Assembly (NCBI GenBank): GCA_009746045.1
Contig: RPFO01000213.1
Location: forward strand, 812,564-876,563
DNA: 64,000 nucleotides
Direction of reading: 5' to 3'
Origin: Mesostigma viride
Taxonomy: Eukaryota > Streptophyta > Mesostigmatophyceae > Mesostigmatales > Mesostigmataceae
The notes below the pieces were generated by a model, which saw only the letters and a list, made by a program, of their open reading frames with translations, had not been told where the DNA came from and did no database searches. The position numbers were made by a program, and so were the translations under genes. This document shows positions 55,560-64,000 of the stretch, piece by piece (the stretch's first letter is position 1; the number at the start of each line of letters is the position of its first letter).

Positions 55560-58500
55560 GTCGGTAGTCCCTACCGTACAAGAGATAGAAAGGAAACAAG
55601 TAAGCTACTATAAGAGTACTATGTCCCAACCCCGGTTCACCCGCGGGTTAGTAATACCAATTCCTCTAGACGTTGATACACAGGACCAACCCTGACGTAG
55701 TAGCATGAAACAGGATGACAGGATAATTCCACTATCCGTCATAAAACTCTCACAACCATCTCAGCGACCGCCGTTGTTGGCGCGCCGATCCACTGGAACC
55801 ATCTTAGGGGGCGCCACCGCGTGCCCTATCCCATCCACATAATAATGCACAGTCCATGTAATCCCGCGCAACCAGTCCTGAGGTCCTGAGCAGCCTCAAA
55901 CTTGATGAAATGTTGACCATAGGGGTACTATGTCCCAGCCCTTGTGCACCAACGGGCCAGTGAAACCAGGTCCCCCCAGACTTGCCACGCAAGGGCAACT
56001 CTTTATATAGCCAATCGCCGGGACTGCCAGCAGGAGGGAATATTTTTTTTGCATATAACTTGATGATCAGGCCGACGAGGTGGCCAGTCATGTATCCCGT
56101 CCAGCCGAAACCCAGCCTTACAGCGCGACTGATGCGCGTAATCACATGACGATTAAGAAGTACTACTAGCGTCGACGACGGTGAGGCACAGCATGCAGTG
56201 CAGGCCCCATGCTCAGAAGCGAGGGCGTGCACCAGAAGAATCTGATCCATCGCCTCACTACCGACAGTTGTACGCGTCCTCTCAAATACAGGCGCGCCGT
56301 GAGCCAACCGACCATGCAACGTGGCCGTCCCTGGCCGCCGCTGGAGTGGCTGTATAGAGGGGGGAAGCCCTAGCGTGGCCGCTAGAGTGCGCCTCCCCTG
56401 CACCTGCGAACGCATGCAGGTGCCCGCAAGGCCCTAGTGTGTCCACTAGAGTGCGCCCCGCCGTCTCTATCCAGCACAGGAAACAGTCAAAGTCGATCAA
56501 CACCGGAAACTTGGATAATATGGCACGTTAAGTGCCCAAAACTAGCAGGGCCCCAGCGTGTCCACTGGAGTGCGCCCTGCCAACTCCTCCACGAAGCTGC
56601 AGTAAGTTAGGCACAACACCACTCCGGCCGACGTGCATAGACCGGAGCAGTCGCCGGTCCCCGCATTCCTTACTGCCAATGTGCCTGAACTCCACCGCAA
56701 GCGCACGGTTGATGTTTGCGCAGGCCCATATGCATGTGATGCTCAAGGCCGCCGACGTGGACTGCATAGCGCCCGCAATGCCCGCACTTATATAATGCAA
56801 TGGGCAGGTCGGGGAGTGACACGCCTTGCAGGAACTGCCGTATCAGTAACGTTGCCCCTGCGAGACACCGTGCTGCTCATGGAGTAGGGCCGAAGCAACC
56901 CCGCAGTCCCAAACAAGAGCTCCTCGGGCTCGATCGCGCCCAGCGCACAGGTGCTCAAGCACATACAGCGATCGTGGGCCGGGGTCAAACCCGCGCACGA
57001 CCGATCCGCCTGTCCACCCCGCTTGGCTGTCTTGCCCAGGATCCCGATTCCCGCAACAGAAACACGCCCCTATGTATGGAGTCCCCACCGCGCATTGCCA
57101 CATCCCCCACTCGAAGCTTGAAGGCCTCTCACCACCCCTGTACCAGTGCATGGCCATGGGGTATAGTACATTTTGAAGCCCACACAGCCCGCCCGCCATG
57201 CACATGGAACGCCCTGCTCTGAGTCCCTCATCCATGCAACCTCGTAGGCGCGCGGACACGAGCCACTTGCAAATCACGCTCGATCGGCCTCCACCAGTGG
57301 TGCAAGGAACAACTCCCTACCGGGCTCAGCCCACAGGAGGGACGCGAACACTGCGCGATGGTAGCCATGCACAGGGTCGCGGGCAGTGACCAGGTGCTCA
57401 GACTCCAGCAGCTCGGTCCTGCCTGCCTCTCAGTCTCGGGTCGCCGTTACTACAGTCCCCGTGACTCGCCCTCGACGGCCAGATCCCGCACGTCCCGTAC
57501 CTCAGTGCTCTGCCATGGCTCAGCGCGCGTCAGCGCCGGGTCCGCTCAGAGCGGATGTACCGGCCCTATGCAGTGATACCGGTTGTTACTCGGACACCGG
57601 CAGTCTGCGGGGCGACAGCGCCACATCATGTGGCATCGGCACCATGCACGCGCACTGTTGAGGCGGTGAGACAATGACCGGACACCGCCACCTGCTTCTG
57701 ATGCAACCACGACCGGCACCAGCGCAACCAGTGCAACCACGACCGGCTGGGTCATCCACCACTACTGCCGGCAGTACGTGCTGTCGCCATGCAACTGCAC
57801 CGTGCCCGCATATGCTTGCAGCCCCGGGGGCCCTTACTCCCGACGGTCGCGGCGGACGCGGGCGCGCCCTGCATGCACGGTTACTCGAGCCCAGGAGTGC
57901 CCTGACCCAGCTAGGCGTCGACTCAATGCCGGGGTAGCCAATTGGTTGGCTACCGACAATTCAACAAGGTGCTGTACATCTGTTTGCCGGCCGACCACGA
58001 TTCAGTACAGGCTCCGCCCTGCCTGATCGCCCAGTCGCATCGGGGTTGCAACAGCCTCCACGCACCGTGCCGTCTCCATGCACCGTGCCGCAATGGTGAA
58101 ATTAATCACGTACGGGTGCACGAGAAGCGAGGCGCGTCCCTCATGCGCCAGGAAGTCAGGGAGCCGTGACTCATAGCCGCCAGCCGGAAGACTCCCTATA
58201 ATAATACTTGGCCGCGTGCCATGGGACTCCGCGTCCGTTGGTCACGCGGGACGCGACGTGCAGTCAGGCCGTAGTCTGGGGTCACTGGCACTCGCTGCCG
58301 AATCCGGCATCCCACGCGGAGATGCCTCGGTACGGACGCCTTAGTAGTAGAATCATCAAGCATCCGGTGAGCCCATGTCCAAAAGGCCAGGACCATGTGC
58401 ACATGCGGTGCTGAGTGCCTGACGTGGTCCTCTTCGGGACGACCCGTTCAAGCCCACCGCCAACTGCAGATTATCCCATAGAGAATATATCATGGAGAAA

Positions 58501-58918
58501 ATATATTATATAGAAAATAGAGAATATCGAAAATATATAATATCCGCACGCTGGCGCATCGATCCCTGGCATGGCAGTAGAAGGGTCGTCGGATCCACGC
58601 GCGGCTGCGCATCGATCCCTGGCATGGCAGTAGAAGGGTCGTCGGATCCACGCGCGGCTGCGGTGGATTCCTACATAGATGGCCGGCTCGATCCAAAGCC
58701 GAACCGTGCCGATCATACAGGAGCTAGATATAATTAAGAAGAGTATGGTATCATAAAGAAGTGTAGTGGACCAGTACAAGTACTTAGTATATAAAAGGTA
58801 GGTATAGTAAAGAAGTATATGGTATTATTAGTAGCCATCTGGTTTCATACGCTCTGCGACCCCTCCCCTTCCCCCGGGGACGACGCGTCCACGCGATCGT
58901 CCAATTACTGCCAAGGAG
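55560..58918 (-). pseudogene. gypsy-B pol remnant, heavily degraded
   Basis: By position this should hold RT, RNase H and integrase. All frames are short, and I could not place a YxDD, an integrase triad or a chromodomain. Weak pol-like end phrases can be read near 55750-55930 (YGQHFIKFEAAQDL, then in another frame VHYYVDGIGHAVAPPKMVP). Local additions include a 53-bp direct repeat, two copies, at 58554-58660, and AT-rich tracts at 58485-58545 and 58735-58830. Confidence 0.45.
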
Positions 58919-59297
58919 TCAAGGATGCTGGACCGCCGGGCGCTCGTGTGTAATGCTATGCCCTATACTCGCTGTCAGGGCACCAAAAGGAACCATCGGG
59001 AAACCAAACACTCGCCGGCGCACGCGAATGTCCACATCCAGCGCGTCCAAAGTCGAGCCCAATGATGATGTCCGCTGCGCCCAGCGGTGCGATGGTCGCA
59101 GCCAGGTCGAACGGGGTGCCTTGCAGCACACCTTTGATATCTGCCAGACCGGGCGATTGGTGTTGGCGACCATCCGAGTGGGTCAGATGCACGGCCGTCC
59201 GGTGTGGGGGCTGGGCGTCAGGCCCAGCCGGCGCACCAGTGCCGCGTTGATGAAGGACGTGGAAGCGCCTGTGTCGACCAAAAACTTGACATCCATG
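58919..59297 (-). pseudogene. gypsy-B retropepsin
   Basis: The minus strand reads FLVDTGASTSFINAALVRRLGL near 59290-59225, the aspartic protease active site and flanking helix of Ty3/gypsy elements. After a frameshift near 59190 comes AADIIIGLDF, the matching IIG-DF block of the second half. The protease would cleave Gag-Pol. It is broken by the frameshift. Confidence 0.75.
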
Positions 59298-59848
59298 ACG
59301 GTTGGTTGGCCGTGTCTGAATATATTATTACATCTCATATATAAAATATCCCATTACCGCCAACGGTACCCTATATAAAACCACTAGTGCTAGACGCCTA
59401 ATAGTAATTTCCCATTACCGCCAACGGCGTCTATGCATGGGGTCAGTGTATGATTCCAAACACCCCCCTTACTGCTGATAGCATGATAACAGGGTGACCT
59501 GCTACTGGCAGGACCAATGCACCCTTCGTACTACTGACATCATGATAACAGGGTGACCTGCTACTGTGCAGGACCAATGCACCCTTGGTATTTGGTACAG
59601 ATGTGGGGCAAAACAGACACCCCCCCCTTGCCCTACACAGGTGGGCATTCTCAGAATGGCTAAGGTGGCCAGCCACTAGGACTGGAAAAGCGCACCGGAG
59701 TGAACATATTATAAAAATATAATTATTAGTTAAATATACTTATATAATATATATTATAGTATACTTCCCAGCGGCAAACTCGTAACCGGCCACTGCTGGT
59801 GACTCAAAGGTCGCACGCTGTCCGGAGGCTAGTCGATGAGCCTCGATC
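59298..59848. other. Spacer between gag and protease, with 71-bp-type repeat
   Basis: Contains two copies of ATGATAACAGGGTGACCTGCTACTG...GGACCAATGCACCCTT (59482-59585), a duplicated CCCATTACCGCCAACGG (59350 and 59411) and an AT-rich tract (59705-59765). An in-frame extension of gag-like coding can be followed down to about 59770 in another frame. Likely a small insertion or decay. Confidence 0.5.
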
Positions 59849-61513
59849 TCATTGACCGCGCGCAGCACGCCCTTGGTAGAACTCATCGCTGGCGGCCGCG
59901 GCTGCTGGTGCTGAGTCGTGAACTGCCGGGCCTGCTGGCGCCCGCTCGTCCGCGTTGCGGGGCTTGTCCCTTGGGCCGGAGGAGTTCGGGCGACTGCCGA
60001 ACGCCGGGCCTGAAAACCTGGGCTCGGTCTCCCCCGTGCCACGTCCAGCGTGCCTGCTACGGAGTTTGGGGCAGTCGCGCCTGAGGTGACCCACCTCAAA
60101 GCACATGAAGCAACGGGCTTTACTCGCGTCGATGGCGTTGAGGCCATGGTCAGCGTTCCCGTCCTCCAGGTCATCGGGGGAGTCATCGTTCTCCTCGCCG
60201 TCGTGCGGGGGACCTGATCGGTAGAACCGACGCACCGATGGTGCGCGCCCGCGAGCCACGACGTCGGCCACCTGCAGAAGATATCTCTGGATATTCAAGA
60301 TGTCCCACTCCTCCCAAGGAACCTCAGCGTAGTGCTTCAGTACCTCGTCCTGCAGCTCGGGGCTGAGTGCCTCAATGAATCTGATCTTGTACTCGTACCA
60401 GGTCATGTCGGTCAGGTAGGCGGCGCTGGACTCAAACTTGGACAGGAACTCGCGATACGGAGTGGTCCCCTGGCGCAGCTTGCCGAAGGCGAGTCGCTCG
60501 TGGATCTCCGCGTCTGGGGGTACCAACTTGCGGCGCACCCTGTCCATCAACTCCTCCACGGTTTGCGGGTACGACTGGGATGCGATGCTCTCACAGTTCA
60601 AGATGCTCACCACCGCGGGGTCCATGCAGGTGTTGACCACGAGCGGGATCAGATCACAGGTGGCAAGCTCCCAGCTGTAGTGATTGCGCCAAACGGTATA
60701 CTGCTGTTGCCACATGCGCCCCCATTCGTCAATCTCCCGCGGTTTCATGTCCGCGTGCAGCTTGGGAACATTCTTGAACGTGGGCAACGGTGGGGCCTTC
60801 ACCGTATTAGGCTTGGGCCCACCGACCTCCCGGTAGGCGATGGAGCCGAAGGCTGGGGGCTGCGACCGGGGGAGAGATCCGGATCTGGTCGGCGTGCCGT
60901 GCGTCCGCCGCACCTGTACCGACGAGGGGTGTTCATACCCCGGGTCCTCCAAGGCCACTCTGCTGAAATTCAGGTTGCTGACGACCGCAGGCGAGTGGAC
61001 CATGCTGCTGTCCTGCGCCCGAGGTCGCTGCGGTTGGGGGACGTGTCGCTGGACGGTTGTCTGAGTCCCCTCGTCGTGTGCGGTGGCGCTGCTTCTGTCA
61101 CCCCCTAGCCAGGCCCGTGGCCTATGAGCTCCAAAGGGCGGGTCCTGTGCCCCTGGTTCCTCGATATCCTCCACGGCCCCCTCCAAATCGCCGAATTCGC
61201 CATCTGCCCCGGTGTCCTCACCGTCATCCTCAGAGTTCCACAACACCATGGGTAGTAGGGAAGCACTGCCAAAGGACACTCGACGCCTGCCCCGGTGTGT
61301 TGTGGCCGGCGGAGGTCCCATGGAGCGGCCGCGCCCAGCCCAGGGCTGCGATGGTCGCTCCGTGGCTGGCTGAGCATGATAACGGTAGTACTGCGTGTTT
61401 TCATTCTCGTGCCCTGTCTGCTCAGGATACCGCGGCGGCCACTGTGGTCGTTGCTGCTGCTGCGGTTGCTGCTGCTGCTGTTGCTGCTGCTGCCGCTGCT
61501 GCTGCGCTGCTGC

Positions 61514-61572
<59 letters not shown>

Positions 61573-61871
61573 GTTGCTGCTGCCCTGCTGCTGCTGCTGC
61601 GTTGCTGCTGCTGGAAACCCTGCTGGAGCATCTCCTGGCTGCGCCCGTCCCCCCCTTGTTCCAACCTGGAGTCTGGACTGTCTTCATCTGATGAATCTCT
61701 GCGGCCCTGGTCTCTGGATCGTGGGGAGCCTTCCGCAGGTCTCTCCATGACCTCACCTGTACCTGTCCCTACTTGGACGTGCGGTGGTACCTCTACCACC
61801 TCTATACCTTGCTCGTGGTTGTCTACCTGTTCTATCTCGCTGTTGACAGGTTCTCTCCGTTTTCGTGGCAT
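59849..61871 (-). CDS. gypsy-B Gag
   Basis: The start is probably the ATG at 61871 (MPRKRREPVNSEIEQ). That frame runs into the CAG repeat (61450-61615), after which the protein continues in the frame ending at 59849, so one base is lost or gained inside the repeat. Parts: acidic N-terminus, polyglutamine/alanine tract, a linker, a capsid-like region (FKNVPKLHADMKPREIDEW through YAEVPWEEWDI) with the MDRVRRKL and YREFLSKFE blocks of Ty3/gypsy Gag, then a CCHC zinc knuckle CFMCFEVGHLRRDC near 60072-60113. It forms the particle and packages RNA. The polyleucine and polycysteine frames opposite the repeat are shadows. Confidence 0.85.
61450..61615. repeat. CTG/CAG trinucleotide repeat in gypsy-B gag
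   Basis: An imperfect (CTG)n run on the plus strand coding polyglutamine and polyalanine in Gag. The likely site of the gag frame change. Confidence 0.9.
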
Positions 61872-62952
61872 GGTGCTCGTACCGATACCTTACACAGCAG
61901 GCAACACCTCCCCAGAAAGAAAGAGAGAGAGGGAGAGAGGCAACCACGTGCTATAGATCTTATATATGTAGGACCTAGTACTATTCCCTAGTAATAATCC
62001 CCTCTATTGTCTGCTAGGGCCAATGGTCAACTGAGAGAAGGTAACTGTAACTGCTGTCCCCTCCCCCTGACTGCTGATCGTGGGTGGCTTGGAGCATTCA
62101 CAAGTGGTGTGCCTCCCCTCAGGCAATGGCATGTGTTCCCTAACAAACCTATCTGCATCTGTAATGTTATCAAACCCCTTCCACCTGGCAATAGAGCCCT
62201 TATCCTTAATGTATTCCTCACATGCCCTGTAGGGACGTAATGCATTATAGGCTAGCCGAAGCTTGCAAGAAGGAAAAGGGGAATCCCAGGAATACCTCTA
62301 AGTGCAGTGCAGTTACCACATAACGCAACGAGGAAGAAGACGGAATCTAACACAGCACACGCCCGAGCCTTCCGCGGAACGGGCTATACGCACACACGGA
62401 GGTAAACACCGTCAACACAGTCGGCAACAGCCAGACGGTATCCACCCCCACGACAGGTCAAACAACGAATGTCCGTCTCCGCGACGTCCATGGGCACCAA
62501 CGACATTCACAACCTATAGAGGACAACGTATAACAAGAACCCCCTACGCGTGCGGTCCCGGAGAGAAGGCAAGCGTCTAGAAGGATAAATCTAAACTAGG
62601 GGACGTACCATCTTCGATGACGTTCATCCCTCCTGAGCTGGCCGCCACCCGGTGTCGTTGAAGGCAAGCCCTGGCCGCCACTTGGTGTCGTTGAAAACAG
62701 GAGAGCTGAACGCTTTCGTTGACAGCACCTCACCACAGGACTATTGCTAGCCCCGCCGAGTATCCCGGACTGGCCGCTTGCTGCCTAGGTCGTCGTTGAA
62801 TCCCTTTACGGGCTGGCCGCCGACCTGTCAGCAATCGTTGAATTCCGGAACCTCTATCTACGCCAAGCACCGCCCTGGTTTCCTAATTGGCTTCCCTAAC
62901 CCTCTCCGCGAGAGTTAGCTGACCTCTCCAGCACATTTCCTCCGATAACCAG
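61872..62952 (-). other. gypsy-B leader
   Basis: Between the 5' LTR and gag. It begins with the probable primer-binding site next to 62952. Three nearby copies of GTCGTTGAA-type words lie at 62650-62850. No gene is recognised; 62302-62580 is an open frame without resemblance to any family. Confidence 0.55.
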
Positions 62953-63622
62953 TGTTACGTCCCTGCCCAGACACTCCTAGCCTGAGCTACGTAGCGAAAG
63001 ATCTACCATGCCGGAATTAGGAAGATTCAAGGTGGCCTAATGCAGATTGCGCTTCACGACTGGGGTCGTGAGATATCTGGCACCGCGACTTGATGCCAAG
63101 CTAATTAATACACACTTATAATGGCTAGCAATACCAATTACAAATGGATAGTTGCCCCAGGTTTAATGTGTAGGCGTATTCGCACTTATCATTCATCAAA
63201 CCAAGAGGACGAGACTCTCGTCCTCGGACCAATTTCACCTAGGTCTGCCACTACGCTGGCAAGGGGCGCCGACATGGCGCCGACCTTCCAAAGCATGCAG
63301 TCCACACAAGATCCTCGGGTCGACATATCGACCCTCGCCTACAGAATCCACGCATGAGTACAATATCTCAACTAGCTATAAAGTACGCAGCGCGGCGCGA
63401 CTGCACCGGCCCCTAGAAGATACACGCATACAACAACCTAGGCCCAAAATAACTGGTCCGAATCACCCAAATTGTCATAGTTCCATACAAAAGTCCTGAC
63501 CAAGGGACAATTCCCAAATTAAGTCCCGAAATGAGTCCCAAAGTCCTACGGACCATGACAACAAGTCAAACTACATAATTTATTCCATTGTTACGTCCGT
63601 CCAAAAGGGCCGGGACGTAACA
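62953..63622 (-). repeat. 5' LTR of gypsy-B
   Basis: 670 bp, starts TGTTACGTCCCGGCCC and ends GGCAGGGACGTAACA on the minus strand, so it has the usual TG...CA ends within an 8-base inverted repeat TGTTACGT. It matches the split 3' LTR. The 78-residue frame at 63121-63357 recurs in the other LTR (51543-51779) and is not a gene. Confidence 0.9.
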
Positions 63623-64000
63623 CCGGGTGCCAGACTGGCGGATACTATGTACATCTACGGCTGATATAAAATTGCAGCGCTAGAGATTCAGCCCCCGGCC
63701 GACCCGCTGGCATGCACGCCGTCTTGGACAAATGTCGTAGGTGACATGCAATGGCTTCCTATCTTTGGTTTGGAATGAAATCGACTTTCAAGAGTAAAAC
63801 TCGTCTGCCGAACCAGGGTCAAATCTGGGCTGCACTAACGCCCTTCGTGCATTCCATGTACATGCATAATTTATCTAGTTGTGCATTTAGCCCCTAAATG
63901 GTCTGGCTGCCGATTTTCCGCCTAAAACTGAGTTACAGCCGACACGTCGGCCCCTTCTCGGGGGACCAAATGCCGCGAAAACTATTGAGAATCAGGAAAA
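63623..64000 (+). other. gypsy-A LTR, continued to the window end
   Basis: After the CCGGG duplication the gypsy-A LTR interrupted at 51374 resumes. No terminal GTAACA is reached before 64000, so the LTR either runs past the window or has lost its end. A TATA-like GATATAAAA lies at 63662-63670. No coding sequence. Confidence 0.55.

Larger units (their letters stand above)
51375..63622 (-). mobile_element. gypsy-B: Ty3/gypsy-type retrotransposon with decayed pol
   Basis: A minus-strand element flanked by CCGGG (51370-51374 and 63623-63627). LTRs start TGTTACGTCC and end GGGACGTAACA. The 5' LTR is 62953-63622; the 3' LTR is split by Q1 but totals the same 670 bases. Without Q1 it is about 8.75 kb. 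Gag (59849-61871) is largely open. The protease is recognisable at 58919-59297. The rest of pol (55560-58918) is too damaged for RT and integrase to be identified with confidence. The bases after the 5' LTR, CTGGTTATCGGAGG, are the likely primer-binding site. Confidence 0.85.

Noticed and set aside
61057..61956. Polyleucine, polycysteine and polyalanine frames on the plus strand
   Set aside because: They are shadows of the CAG repeat in the gypsy-B gag on the other strand.

Overview
This window is eukaryotic, repeat-dominated DNA. I recognise no host gene, rRNA or tRNA gene. Every protein with a recognisable family belongs to a transposable element: LTR retrotransposons of the Ty1/copia and Ty3/gypsy types, two non-LTR (LINE) elements, and several DNA transposons. 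Coding GC is high in the LINE and moderate in the copia elements. With the polyglutamine gypsy Gag, this would fit an alga or another protist with a large repetitive genome. The species cannot be fixed from the sequence, and I hold the alga idea loosely.

Layout. 1-1,320: end of a DNA transposon (family Q). 1,321-3,244: tandem and hairpin repeats. 3,245-5,152: 5'-truncated copia fragment (copia-4, +). 5,153-51,003: one old copia element (copia-3, -) split by many later insertions. Inside copia-3 are copia-1 (+, 8,104-17,841, TSD CTGTA), which itself holds a 1.7 kb TTAA-type element; a solo LTR (18,195-18,793, TSD CATAT); copia-2 (-, 19,648-40,959, TSD GCATG); and a 7.5 kb LINE (42,146-49,654). 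Copia-2 is split in its gag by a 5.6 kb CACTA-like element Z1 (TSD TG). Z1 holds a second copy, Z2, in inverted orientation (TSD TA), and Z2 holds a 2 kb ORF1-only LINE derivative (9-bp TSD). 51,004 to the end: a gypsy LTR (gypsy-A, +) is split by gypsy-B (-, 51,375-63,622, TSD CCGGG), whose 3' LTR is split by another Q element (TSD ATGA). Most of these joins were read directly, because removing the insert plus one target-site copy restores the interrupted sequence.

How the genes work together. The intact copia family (copia-1 and copia-2) has an extra 5' ORF, a Gag with a zinc knuckle, and a Pol in the same frame as Gag after a single TGA. Pol order is integrase, then a retropepsin-like domain with DTN instead of DTG, then RT with HGDD, then RNase H. 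The LINE encodes a PHD finger, a RING-H2 finger, zinc fingers, RT and a restriction-like endonuclease. It is preceded by about 12.4 tandem 170-bp units that lie inside its target-site duplication, so they look like 5'-UTR promoter monomers. The most notable material is the LINE architecture, the copia Pol order and the nested CACTA pair.
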